From positions 3,312,001 to 3,376,000 of the forward strand of contig NZ_JAYESJ010000001.1 of NCBI RefSeq assembly GCF_034720595.1: DNA of 64,000 nt, given 5' to 3'. Made by a program: the position numbers and the translations under genes. The notes beneath the pieces were generated by a model. The model was not told the DNA's origin. It searched no databases and saw only the letters and a list, made by a program, of their open reading frames with translations. Position 1 is the stretch's first letter; every line of letters begins with the position of its first letter. Shown here piece by piece: positions 1 to 8,263 of this stretch. The DNA comes from Rhizobium sp. CC-YZS058 (GTDB taxonomy: Bacteria; Pseudomonadota; Alphaproteobacteria; Rhizobiales; Rhizobiaceae).

Positions 1-340
1 CGGGGACGAAGGGCGCAAAGAGCCCGGAAATATGGCACCAGACGAGGCTGCGCAGCGGCGGTAGGTCGCTCCCGCACAGCGCGGCATAGAGACGGGGGTG
101 GTTCCACCACTCGATCTGCACCACATCCGCCGCCGCCGCCGCGCGGCGAAGGGTGGCCGCATCCGGCGCGACAGTGATGCGCGCGCCGCTGGCCTCGATC
201 TCATCGGCAAAACGCCGGTCGCGCGGAGGCTCGAGCAGGCAGTAGTGCCGCTCGATCGCCGGGTCGCTCGACGAACAAAGGGCGGCATGCGCCTTGCCGA
301 CGCCGCCGCCCAGATGCGCTGCGATGTGCAGGACCTTCAT
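1..340 (-). CDS. Glycosyltransferase, N-terminal part (runs off left edge)
   Basis: The reverse strand from the ATG at 340 gives 113 codons without a stop to the window edge. It opens MKVLHIAAHLGGGVGKAHAA, the N-terminal nucleotide-binding strand and Gly-rich loop usual in GT-B glycosyltransferases (GT4 type). A later stretch, ADVVQIEWWNHPRLYAAL, resembles the 'D-V-V-h-h-H/E' segment of the same fold. The start overlaps the stop of the upstream radical SAM gene as ATGA (337-340), so the two are translationally coupled. Its place in a polysaccharide region supports sugar transfer. The donor and linkage cannot be told, because the catalytic C-terminal half lies outside the window. Confidence 0.7.
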   Translation of the reverse strand, partial: MKVLHIAAHLGGGVGKAHAALCSSSDPAIERHYCLLEPPRDRRFADEIEASGARITVAPDAATLRRAAAAADVVQIEWWNHPRLYAALCGSDLPPLRSLVWCHISGLFAPFVP

Positions 341-1413
341 TCGGCCGCGATAGGCGCCGGGATCCGCATGCCGCCGGGGGCACGGACGGCGGGATTGAGC
401 GGCACGACCGCGCGGAAGCGCTCGAGCAGCATTTCGCGATAGGGGTCGATATTGTCCGGCAGGCAATGGGTCAGCTGGCCGCAATTGCCGCAGGTCTGAT
501 TTTCGCAGCGGCGACCTTCCAGATGCTGGAGGCGCAGCGCGTTCATCGTGTCGGAGTTCCAGATCTCCTTCAGCGACTGGGTGCGCACATCGCCGATGAT
601 CAGCTTGCGGCCCCAATCGAGGAAGCAGGAGGAGACGAGGCCATCGGCATTCACCGAGCAGCCGTAGAAGATATAGGGGCAGGTATCGGTGTTGCCGATC
701 TCCTGCTGGTAGATGCCGGTCTGGATCTTGACGCCCGTATGCTTCTCAATATCGAATTCCGGCCAGCAGGGTGCGAAGTTCTCGATGAAGATGCGGTCGG
801 CATAGTCGCCGAAGGTGTCGAAGAATTCCTGCTTCTGCGCTTCGGTGATCAGCTCGCCCGGGATCTTGATCGAGATTTCGCACTGGCCCTTGTTGTCGTA
901 GAGCCACTTCACATTCTCGACGAAGGTCGGGAAATCGAAGTTGAAGCCGGTGAACTGGAGATACTGGTCCTTCGTCATGCCGTCGACGGAGATGTTGATC
1001 TTGTCGATGCCGGCGGCCAGAATCGGCGCCATGCGCTCGGGCGTGATGAAGGTGCCGTTGGTGGTCGTATCGATATATTCGACCCGGCCGCTCGCCTTGG
1101 CATAGGCGACCATGTCGGCGAAGCGCTTGTTGAGCAGCGGCTCGCCATCCTTGTACATGCGAAGGACCTTGATCGGCTTGTCGAAAGCGGCGAGGTCGTC
1201 GATCACCTTGGTGAAGACCTCATACTTCATCGCGCCCTGATACCGGCCGGTTTCGGCGATCATGTCGCGGTGCCCCGTGGGGCAGAAGGTGCATTTGAAA
1301 TTGCACGAGCTGGCCGGATCGACGAAGACGATGAACGGCGTTTCGAGCGGAATGACCGTTTCCAGCGCGGTGCGCCCGTCGAGATTGATGCGGGGCTTGA
1401 TTTCAGCTTTCAT
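337..1413 (-). CDS. Radical SAM/SPASM domain protein
   Basis: This 358-aa protein has the radical SAM cluster motif CNFKCTFC (Cys37, 41, 44), which binds a 4Fe-4S cluster and S-adenosylmethionine. Its C-terminal third is Cys-rich (CPYIFYGC, SSC, then CENQTCGNCGQLTHC), matching a SPASM/twitch domain that holds auxiliary Fe-S clusters. The start at 1413 has GGAG eight bases upstream. An alternative ATG at 1434 overlaps the epimerase stop and would add seven residues. The gene lies between an NAD-epimerase and a glycosyltransferase on the same strand, so a role in altering a sugar, lipid carrier or peptide of the glycan pathway is likely. The substrate is unknown; family membership does not define it. 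Confidence 0.85.
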   Translation of the reverse strand: MKAEIKPRINLDGRTALETVIPLETPFIVFVDPASSCNFKCTFCPTGHRDMIAETGRYQGAMKYEVFTKVIDDLAAFDKPIKVLRMYKDGEPLLNKRFADMVAYAKASGRVEYIDTTTNGTFITPERMAPILAAGIDKINISVDGMTKDQYLQFTGFNFDFPTFVENVKWLYDNKGQCEISIKIPGELITEAQKQEFFDTFGDYADRIFIENFAPCWPEFDIEKHTGVKIQTGIYQQEIGNTDTCPYIFYGCSVNADGLVSSCFLDWGRKLIIGDVRTQSLKEIWNSDTMNALRLQHLEGRRCENQTCGNCGQLTHCLPDNIDPYREMLLERFRAVVPLNPAVRAPGGMRIPAPIAAE

Positions 1414-1433
1414 CGGCAGGTCTCCGGCGGCCA

Positions 1434-2270
1434 TCAGCCTTTGGAAAGGGCGTTGCAGTGACCGACGACCGCCGGCGGGTCGGTCGCGTTGAGCGGCGCC
1501 GTTCCGAACTCCAGCAGGTCGCGCCTGCCATAGTCGTCGGCGATACGCTCCGCGAGCTGGCGGATCGTCACGGCCTCACCAGAACAGATATTGATTGCGC
1601 CAGGCTGACCTGTGTCCACCACATCGGCGATCATCGCGCCGGCCGCAGCCACATCGAGAAAGTCGCGAACTTGCGTTCCCGCCGAAAGCTTCGCCACCTC
1701 GCCGCGTTCCAGCTGCTGGCGCAGATAGGGCACCAGCCGGCGCGGATGCTCGCCTTCGCCGAAGAGGTAGAAGAGCCGGCACCAGGAAAACCGCGTCCGG
1801 CGGCTGGCGAAGAAGGCCTCGAGCGTGAGGAAGCTCGACAGCTTGCAGGCGGCATAGAGGCTGGTCGGGCCGGTGGGCGCGTCGATGCTCAGACGGTCGC
1901 CCGGCAGCCGGTATTCGAAACAGGTGCCGACGCCGATGACATGGTCGACGCCCGCGGCCTCCGCCCCCTCGGCCAGCCGCAGCGTGCCGGCAAGACAGGC
2001 GAGATTGTCCGGCGCATCGAGATAGCGCCCCGGCTCGACGAACCAGGCGGCGTGGATGACCGTCGACATGCCCTCTGCAGCCGCCTGCCACCAGGAAACG
2101 GGCTCGGAAAAAAGATCCGGAGTCTCGATGCTGCCTGCGACCGGGGCGGCGAGCCGGCCGGCGGAGTTCGGGCGCAGGATGGCCGTGACGGCATGGCCGT
2201 TGGCGACCAGCCGCTTGTGGATCTGGCGTCCGACAAACCCGGTGGCGCCGGTCAGGAGGATGTGAGGCAT
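1434..2270 (-). CDS. NAD-dependent epimerase/dehydratase (SDR), nucleotide-sugar type
   Basis: This is a 278-aa extended short-chain dehydrogenase. TGATGFVGRQIH at residues 7-18 is the NAD(P)-binding Gly motif, and SLYAACKLSS contains the catalytic YxxxK. The stop overlaps the alternative start of the following radical SAM gene by one base, giving an epimerase, radical SAM, glycosyltransferase operon on the minus strand. The RfbF/RfbG pair nearby makes a CDP-4-keto-6-deoxyhexose, and an SDR of this kind could be the 4-ketoreductase that completes that sugar. That link is inference. It could equally act on a UDP- or GDP-sugar. Confidence 0.8.
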   Translation of the reverse strand: MPHILLTGATGFVGRQIHKRLVANGHAVTAILRPNSAGRLAAPVAGSIETPDLFSEPVSWWQAAAEGMSTVIHAAWFVEPGRYLDAPDNLACLAGTLRLAEGAEAAGVDHVIGVGTCFEYRLPGDRLSIDAPTGPTSLYAACKLSSFLTLEAFFASRRTRFSWCRLFYLFGEGEHPRRLVPYLRQQLERGEVAKLSAGTQVRDFLDVAAAGAMIADVVDTGQPGAINICSGEAVTIRQLAERIADDYGRRDLLEFGTAPLNATDPPAVVGHCNALSKG

Positions 2271-2516
2271 GGCAAGGTCCGGGAAAGCTGGTGGCTGTTA
2301 GGTCATCGAAAAGGAACGGCGGCTGTGCGGCGCGAGGACGAATCGCCCGCAGCCTCTCTTTCGAGCACTATAGCCTCGACGGGCACGCGGGTTGCAGCCC
2401 CTTGGACGTCCGCCCCCTTCCGAACGCGCCTCCGCGCGGCCCGGCAAGGGGGCCAGCTGGAACAAAACTTTGCCGCGAGCGCCCGCGGCGGGCGCCGATG
2501 GGAGGAGCCACCTGTG

Positions 2517-3737
2517 ATGCAGACAGCCAGACCGCTTGACCGTCCCGATGGCGCGCATCGCGGCCGGCGCTTCGCCCGCTGCCCCAATCCCGACCAGGCG
2601 ATCGCTCTTCTGCATGAGATCAACCGCGCAGAGAGCCGCTTTGCACCCGTGCGGCCGGCGCGGCCCTTGGTGCTCTATGGCGCCGGCAATCTCGGTCGGC
2701 TTGCCCGCGACCATCTGCGCAGCGTCGGCCTCGACTTCGCCATGGTGGTCGATCGCCAGGCCGAGCGCCTGGCAGGCGATCCGGCCTGGGCAGGCGTGCG
2801 GCTGGTGGCGCCCGATGCGGTACCGGAGAGCATCAAGGCCGACTGCCTGCTTGCCGTCAGCATTGCCCAGAGCGCCTATCTGCCGCTCGAACTGGAGCTG
2901 ATGGCCGACGGATGGCAGCATGTCGTGCCCTTCTACGATGTGGCCGAAAGCTTTCGCGACCGTCATCCGCTTTCGAACGGCTGGTTCGCCCCGCCGCTCC
3001 TCCCCCACGAGCTGGAGGCAACGGAGGCGGCCCTTGCCCGCTGGGACGACGACCTGTCCCGCGCCCATCACCTGCAGTTCATCGCCTGGCGGCGGCTGCG
3101 CGAGGAGTGGACCTTCGAAGGTGCGCCGGTGACCCAGTGCGTACGGTTTTTCATTCCGGAAATCCTGGCCCGGCTGGGCACGCGCGCCGTGCTGGTGGAT
3201 GCCGGCGCCCATCATGGCAGCGTTACCGAGGCCTTCCTGGCGCAGACGGAAGGCCGCTTTGCCGGGGTGCTGGCGCTGGAGCCGGACGATGCCAACCGTG
3301 CCGGCTACGCGCGTTTCCTCGCCCAGCGCGACGCAGACACCCGCACGCGCATTGCGCTGAGCCCGATGGCGCTCGATGCGCAAGCCGGCGAACGCTGCTT
3401 TCATGCCGGCCTCGGCTATGCCTCGCAATTCTCGTCCACCGGCCGGACCATGGTGGAAACGACGACGGTGGATGCGCTGAGCGGCCATGACGGGCTGGTG
3501 CCGACCTTCCTCAAGCTGCATCTGGAAGGGGCGGAGCTGGCGGCCCTGAAGGGCGCGCGCCGCACGCTTGCCCGCCACCGGCCGCTGGTCGCCGCCACCG
3601 TCTATCACAATGACGACGGCCTCTTCCGCACGCCTGCCTTTCTTGCCGACACCCTCCCCCAAACCACCCTCCTCTTCCGCCTGCACGGCTGGTGTGGCAC
3701 GGGGGCGGTGGTCTATGCTGTTCCCAATGGCCGATGA
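2517..3737 (+). CDS. FkbM family methyltransferase with N-terminal Rossmann-like domain
   Basis: This 406-aa protein has its C-terminal half in the FkbM SAM-dependent methyltransferase family: VLVDAGAHHGSVTEAF is the SAM-binding motif I, and FLKLHLEGAELAALKGA is the typical late motif. The N-terminal half carries LVLYGAGNLGR (about residues 51-61), a nucleotide-binding-like Gly motif seen in some sugar-locus FkbM proteins. The start at 2517 is chosen because GGAGGAG lies nine bases upstream; the reading frame stays open far upstream only as antisense of the epimerase. It overlaps the next FkbM gene by ATGA at 3734-3737. It probably O-methylates a sugar hydroxyl of a surface glycan. Confidence 0.85.
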   Translation: MQTARPLDRPDGAHRGRRFARCPNPDQAIALLHEINRAESRFAPVRPARPLVLYGAGNLGRLARDHLRSVGLDFAMVVDRQAERLAGDPAWAGVRLVAPDAVPESIKADCLLAVSIAQSAYLPLELELMADGWQHVVPFYDVAESFRDRHPLSNGWFAPPLLPHELEATEAALARWDDDLSRAHHLQFIAWRRLREEWTFEGAPVTQCVRFFIPEILARLGTRAVLVDAGAHHGSVTEAFLAQTEGRFAGVLALEPDDANRAGYARFLAQRDADTRTRIALSPMALDAQAGERCFHAGLGYASQFSSTGRTMVETTTVDALSGHDGLVPTFLKLHLEGAELAALKGARRTLARHRPLVAATVYHNDDGLFRTPAFLADTLPQTTLLFRLHGWCGTGAVVYAVPNGR

Positions 3738-4810
3738 TGACGACCTTCGCAGATCTTGAAGCGCAAGCGGCCCGGCTGCGCGCCCGTTTCCCCGCTCCAC
3801 TGACCGACAGCGGCCGGATCGCCCTTTACGGCGCCGGCTTTCTCGGCTCATGGGCGATCACGTGGCTCAAAGCGCAGGGAATAGAACCGGTCGGCTGCAT
3901 CGACGGCGATGCCGGCAAGCAGGGGCAGCTCCTGGAGGGGGTCGAGATCCACGGGATCGAGGCGCTGCCCGCCCTTGCGCCGGACCTGACGCTGATTACG
4001 GCCCGCCACGCCGTCGGCCCGGTCTCCGACCGGCTTGCGCAGGCAGGATATGCCGCCGTTTCGCTCGACGCCTGGTATGTTGCCGACCAGCTCGCGCGGT
4101 TTGCCGAGTGCCTGGCCCAGTTGGAGGATGAGCGCTCGCGCGAAACCCTGATCGCGGTGCTTTCGGCCATGCTGTCCGGCGACCGCGCGCCGCTTTCCAC
4201 GGTGTGGGAGCCCAGCCAGTATTTTTGCCTGCCGCGCTTCTGCGGCATCGAGCGGGAAGCCTATGTCGATGCGGGCGCCTATGTCGGCGACTCGATCGAG
4301 AGGTTCATCTGGGCCAATGCCGGGGTTTTTTCCACCATTCACGCCTTCGAACCGGCGCCCCGCCAATTTGCGGCCCTGACGGCGCGGCGCGACCGACTGG
4401 ACCAGGAATGGGCACTTGAGCCGGACCAGATCCGCCTCAACCAGGCTGGGCTGTCGAGCGGCAGCGGCCGCATGTCGGCAAAGAGCGCCAGCGGCCTTCT
4501 GCAGAGCGTGGCCCTGCAGACCAGCACAGAGGGCGAGATTGCCGCCGTTTCCCTGGATGCTTATCTGGAAGGTGAAAAGGTCACGCTGATCAAGGCCGAT
4601 GTCGAAGGCATGGAGCTGCCGCTGCTTGCCGGCGCGGCGCAGACGATCCGCCGGCACCGACCGAAGCTCGCCATCTGCGTCTACCACTATCCACCGGACA
4701 TTCCGGAGATCATGGCCGAGATCCGCGGGCTCGTGCCCGACTATCGCTTCAGCCTGAGACATCATTCGCCGCAGCTGATGGAGACGGTTCTCTATGCCTG
4801 GGTCGAGTGA
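3734..4810 (+). CDS. FkbM family methyltransferase with N-terminal Rossmann-like domain (second copy)
   Basis: This 358-aa protein has the same layout as its upstream neighbour. IALYGAGFLGSW near residues 29-40 is the Rossmann-like motif, YVDAGAYVGDSIERF near residue 175 is the methyltransferase motif I, and TLIKADVEGMELPLLAGA is the late FkbM motif. The start codon is the first of two ATGs within the ATGA overlap, so translation is coupled. The two proteins are related but clearly diverged, which suggests an old tandem duplication with different target hydroxyls or sugars. It probably O-methylates a glycan residue; the acceptor is not known. Confidence 0.85.
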   Translation: MMTTFADLEAQAARLRARFPAPLTDSGRIALYGAGFLGSWAITWLKAQGIEPVGCIDGDAGKQGQLLEGVEIHGIEALPALAPDLTLITARHAVGPVSDRLAQAGYAAVSLDAWYVADQLARFAECLAQLEDERSRETLIAVLSAMLSGDRAPLSTVWEPSQYFCLPRFCGIEREAYVDAGAYVGDSIERFIWANAGVFSTIHAFEPAPRQFAALTARRDRLDQEWALEPDQIRLNQAGLSSGSGRMSAKSASGLLQSVALQTSTEGEIAAVSLDAYLEGEKVTLIKADVEGMELPLLAGAAQTIRRHRPKLAICVYHYPPDIPEIMAEIRGLVPDYRFSLRHHSPQLMETVLYAWVE

Positions 4811-4882
4811 GCGGCCAGCTGCGCCGCCTCGCCTGCCCCTTTCAGTTCGGTTAGAACGAGAAACAGATTCGATTGTGCTCAC

Positions 4883-4898
4883 GGTCAGCGATGTGACC
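4883..4898. promoter_or_regulatory. Inverted repeat upstream of the CmcI-type gene
   Basis: GGTCA and TGACC are perfect 5-bp arms separated by six bases, ending 17 bases before the start codon and just before the AGGAGAG ribosome-binding site. It could be an operator or a small 5'-UTR hairpin. No regulator is assigned, and a repeat this short can occur by chance. Confidence 0.25.
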
Positions 4899-4915
4899 TT
4901 ACGAGGAGAGACTGG

Positions 4916-5728
4916 ATGGACCCTGTAGAAGACTTCCGTCAGCGCGTTGATCGCAACATCAAGGGGATCGGCGCGGATCGCGACTTCCTCGGCCTGTCCA
5001 ACATCTGGATTCGCGAATCGATCCGCCACGAATATGCCCAGAACTTCACCTGGCTCGGCCGGCCGATCATCCAGGTGCCGCAGGACAGCTATGCCATGCA
5101 GGAGCTGATCTGGGCCTGCCGCCCGGACCTGATCATCGAAACCGGCATTGCCCATGGCGGCTCGCTGGTGCTCAGCGCCTCGATGCTGGCGCTGCTCGAC
5201 TACACCGATGCGGTTTCCGCCGGCGCAGTCCTCGATCCGCGCGCCAGCCGGCGCAAGGTGGTTGGCGTCGACATCGATATCAGGCCGCACAACCGCGCCG
5301 GGATCGAGGGGCATCCGCTGGCCCACAAGATCCAGACATTCCAAGGCTCCTCGGTCGATCCGGCGCTGTTCGGCGAAATCGCGGCGATCGCCAAGGATTA
5401 CGAGCGGGTCATGGTATTTCTCGATTCCAATCACACGCATGAGCACGTGCTGGCCGAACTGGAGCTCTATGCGCCGCTGACGACGCCAGGCTCCTACTGC
5501 GTCGTCTGGGATACGGGCGTCGAGGACCTGCCGGACGAGATGTGCGCCAACCGCCCCTGGGGCAAGGGCGACAATCCGAAGACCGCCGTCTGGGCTTACA
5601 TGAAGGCGCTCTCCGAGGAAGGCCGCCAGGCTGCCGACGGCGCGCCGCTTTCCTTCGCCTACGACCGGACGATCGAAAACAAGCTGACGATCACGGCATC
5701 GCCGGATGGGTTTTTGAAGCGGGTGTGA
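4916..5728 (+). CDS. CmcI-type cephalosporin hydroxylase family / sugar O-methyltransferase
   Basis: This 270-aa protein belongs to the CmcI/rhamnosyl O-methyltransferase family. LIIETGIAHGGSLVLSAS (about residues 73-90) is the SAM-binding loop. KVVGVDIDIRPHNR gives the acidic residue that holds the cofactor ribose, and VMVFLDSNHTHEHVLAELE is the conserved metal-binding-type motif. Despite the 'hydroxylase' family name, members in glycan loci are mostly methyltransferases of rhamnose or other deoxysugars. AGGAGAG precedes the ATG. It follows the two FkbM genes on the same strand after 105 bases, so the plus-strand group looks like three methyltransferases for one glycan. The hydroxyl it targets is unknown. 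Confidence 0.8.
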   Translation: MDPVEDFRQRVDRNIKGIGADRDFLGLSNIWIRESIRHEYAQNFTWLGRPIIQVPQDSYAMQELIWACRPDLIIETGIAHGGSLVLSASMLALLDYTDAVSAGAVLDPRASRRKVVGVDIDIRPHNRAGIEGHPLAHKIQTFQGSSVDPALFGEIAAIAKDYERVMVFLDSNHTHEHVLAELELYAPLTTPGSYCVVWDTGVEDLPDEMCANRPWGKGDNPKTAVWAYMKALSEEGRQAADGAPLSFAYDRTIENKLTITASPDGFLKRV

Positions 5729-5770
5729 TCGCAACCAAGGCCGTCTCTCTGCCTAGGCGACACAGCGTTT

Positions 5771-5794
5771 GGAGACGAGCGAAAACCCGTCTCC
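5771..5794. terminator. Hairpin between convergent genes
   Basis: GGAGACG (5771-5777) and CGTCTCC (5788-5794) can form a 7-bp stem with a 10-base A-rich loop. It sits in the 100-base gap between the CmcI-type gene (plus) and the second radical SAM gene (minus). No long T-run follows on either strand, so it is at best a weak terminator. Confidence 0.4.
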
Positions 5795-5828
5795 ATTGAC
5801 TGCACTGAACAGCCGTTACTCGCGTGCT

Positions 5829-6932
5829 TCAGGCAGAGAAGGCGGGTTCCTCCGCCGGTGGCGCGATCCAGCTCTGGATCGCCCCGATGGTCTCGTCGGA
5901 GAACTGGGAGAGATCGACCTGGGTCCGGTTTCCGCAGCCGGCACACAGCTTGATCTCGTTGCAACGCCCTTCGAGATGTTTTTTGCGGATATCATGCAGG
6001 GCGGCGGAGTCGACGATCTGCGTCAGGGTGCTGACGGCCGCAGGTTTGGCTGGAACCAGCGATGGGGCCAAGGGCGGGACGGAAGTTTCCACCAGCCGAC
6101 CCACGGTCATACCGTTGAAGACGTCCGAGCAGCACGCAGAGACCTTGCCGTTGTGCATGATATAGAGGAGGTAGAACGGGATCTCGCAGGGCGAGGAGAA
6201 GTCCTGCTTGTCGTTCAGCATGCCGACCCCGACATCCACCAGCGGCATTTCCTTCAGATGCACGAAGTTGGAATGCTCGCACGCGGCAAGGAAGGTTTGA
6301 CGGACGGAATCGGAGTCCTCCGGCACCAGGCCGTAGGCATTGCTGCTCTCCCGCGTGAAGTACTTGATGAAGAGCTGCACGTCCCCGCGCGCCTCGATGA
6401 CGGGAATGCAGGCCTGCACGTTTTCGACGACCCGTCCTGCCTCATCGCTCTTCTTGATGTCGAGATAGCGGCCCTGATCGATGGTATCGAGGCTGATGTG
6501 GATCTCGTCGAGCCCGGCATCCGCAAGCTCGGTCAACTTTTCCGGTGTCAGCAGAACACCGTTCGTGATGACACGCGTTTTGCGGGCAATGCCGGCAGCG
6601 ACGACCTGCGCAACCATCGCCGGAAGCTTCTTGTTCAAAAGCGGCTCGCCATTGCCGTAAAACTGCATCATCTCCAAAGGACCGCGCAGAGCGCAGTAGT
6701 CCTGAATGGTTGCCAGCACCGTTGCCCACGTATCCGGCTTCATGAGTCCCGCGTTTTCGCGGAATTTCGGTGCACGGCCGGAATGCGCATCGCAGAACGT
6801 GCATTTGAGATTGCAGCTTGAGGCAACCTCGACGATCAGGGTCATGATCCGTCGCTGCTCCAGCGCACGGAGCAGGTTTTCTTCGCGAGACGCCTTCTGC
6901 GCAGGATCCTTGGCTGTTTGAAAGGTCAGCAT
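5829..6932 (-). CDS. Radical SAM/SPASM domain protein (second copy)
   Basis: This 367-aa protein carries CNLKCTFC (Cys40, 44, 47), the radical SAM cluster motif, close to the N-terminus after a basic helix. NGEPLLNK and ITNGVLLTPEKL match the strands of the partial TIM barrel. The C-terminus has SACC and HLEGRCNEIKLCAGCGNRTQ, a SPASM/twitch-like auxiliary cluster region. It shares this plan with the radical SAM protein at 337-1413, so the locus holds two diverged paralogues. GAGGA lies six bases upstream of the ATG. It is last in a three-gene minus-strand operon after two GT2 genes (20-base gap). The substrate is not predictable; a sugar or glycan intermediate is inferred from context. Confidence 0.85.
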   Translation of the reverse strand: MLTFQTAKDPAQKASREENLLRALEQRRIMTLIVEVASSCNLKCTFCDAHSGRAPKFRENAGLMKPDTWATVLATIQDYCALRGPLEMMQFYGNGEPLLNKKLPAMVAQVVAAGIARKTRVITNGVLLTPEKLTELADAGLDEIHISLDTIDQGRYLDIKKSDEAGRVVENVQACIPVIEARGDVQLFIKYFTRESSNAYGLVPEDSDSVRQTFLAACEHSNFVHLKEMPLVDVGVGMLNDKQDFSSPCEIPFYLLYIMHNGKVSACCSDVFNGMTVGRLVETSVPPLAPSLVPAKPAAVSTLTQIVDSAALHDIRKKHLEGRCNEIKLCAGCGNRTQVDLSQFSDETIGAIQSWIAPPAEEPAFSA

Positions 6933-6952
6933 CAGTTTTCCTCGAAATCCGG

Positions 6953-8263
6953 TTAGCCGAAGCGGCGCTCCAGGGATGGATCTGGGATATTCGGACTGTC
7001 TTGCTCTTGCTCAGGCCTCGCCACGAAAGACAGGGACGGCACGGTGACGAGTTGATCGATGGGAGCAAGAATCCATTGAACGAAATCGTACAGCTGCTTG
7101 GGACGCTCCACGCCCCCGATTGATTCCGGGACAAACAGCGAGCGATCAACGACACCGAGCAGTTCGCTTGTTTCGAGGACCGGCTTCTGCGCCGGCGGGT
7201 CGAAAAACCTCGCATAACGCCCATCCGCCCAGGCTGCGAAAGCGGCGCGGTATTTCGCCACGGCATGCTCGTAGTCTGCTTGATCCAGAGAAAAGGCAGA
7301 ACAGTCCGCTTCGCATGATTTCGCGAAGTTCTCCTGCCATCCATCGATCATAAGACCGTGCTTTCGTTTGAAATACTCGATGGCCTGTGCGCCGCTTGCT
7401 GCGATGCCAAGGGTGGAAGGAAACGGGAAGTCACGAATGAGACCATTGGCATTGGGGTCGAAGCCGAGATCCTTGACCATCTCGCTCTGCAGCTTCGAAT
7501 AGTTTTCAACCCCCCGGGCGCGGGCCTGGTTACTCTGTCTGCAGGCCCCGTCGATTGAAAATGGGCGTGCGGAATACATAAAGCGGTTTGCTGTAACGAG
7601 AATCTTGCAGAAATTGTCGACGTCGACCGTCGTATGGCCGAAAAACCGTCCCCCGAACCGTGTGCGGATCGCGTCCATCAGCTTTCGTGAGACGAGGCAA
7701 TGGAAGATCGTGAAGGGGACAGCAGCCGTCAAGCTGCGGTGGCGCCACATGAAATATTCGTCAAGGAGAGTGGCCTTTGGCACTTCGCCAAGAAAATCCA
7801 GCAGGCTGATCGAGATTTTCCCGTCTTTTTCTCGGTTATCCGGCCATCGATAATAGATCCGGGACCAGGAGATGATGTCGAGATCGGGTTTCTCACGGAG
7901 CGCGCGGTCCAGGAGATCCGGAATGTTGGGGTCGATGTAGTCATCGTCCCCACACATCGTCATCCAGTCGCCGCGGCTGTTGGCGACACAGCGTTCGAAA
8001 TTGTCCCGCATGCCGAGCGGACGCTCGAGAGAGGGCAGGAAGCGGATCCGGTCGTCGCTGAGCGTCTCCATGAACGCCCGCATGATCGATCCGTCGTCCG
8101 AGTTGTCGGCAACGACGAATTCAAGATCGCGACGCGGGTTGCTGATCATGTCCAAGATCAGCTGCTTGAAGTAAGGCTGTCGATTGCGCGAGGGCAGCAG
8201 GATCGAAACTTTGGGACGCGGCGAGTGCGACTTCGCCGCAGAAGACGCGACTTTCCGCTTCAT
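6953..8263 (-). CDS. Glycosyltransferase family 2
   Basis: This 436-aa protein has a GT-A fold. VSILLPSRNRQPYFKQLI is the N-terminal nucleotide-sugar strand, EFVVADNSDDGSIM the following loop, and MTMCGDDDYIDPN the DxD-like metal/donor site. The long C-terminal half after residue 200 has no motif I recognise. The start at 8263 (MKRKVAS) overlaps the upstream GT2 stop by one base. Base composition looks somewhat more AT-rich than the housekeeping genes, as is common in O-antigen loci. It is a paralogue of the gene at 8263-9474. Donor and acceptor are unknown. Confidence 0.8.
   Translation of the reverse strand: MKRKVASSAAKSHSPRPKVSILLPSRNRQPYFKQLILDMISNPRRDLEFVVADNSDDGSIMRAFMETLSDDRIRFLPSLERPLGMRDNFERCVANSRGDWMTMCGDDDYIDPNIPDLLDRALREKPDLDIISWSRIYYRWPDNREKDGKISISLLDFLGEVPKATLLDEYFMWRHRSLTAAVPFTIFHCLVSRKLMDAIRTRFGGRFFGHTTVDVDNFCKILVTANRFMYSARPFSIDGACRQSNQARARGVENYSKLQSEMVKDLGFDPNANGLIRDFPFPSTLGIAASGAQAIEYFKRKHGLMIDGWQENFAKSCEADCSAFSLDQADYEHAVAKYRAAFAAWADGRYARFFDPPAQKPVLETSELLGVVDRSLFVPESIGGVERPKQLYDFVQWILAPIDQLVTVPSLSFVARPEQEQDSPNIPDPSLERRFG

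Noticed and set aside
1458..2516. Upstream part of the long plus-strand frame that leads into the first FkbM gene
   Set aside because: It is antisense to the epimerase and non-coding in character. A strong ribosome-binding site at 2501-2507 fixes the start at 2517.
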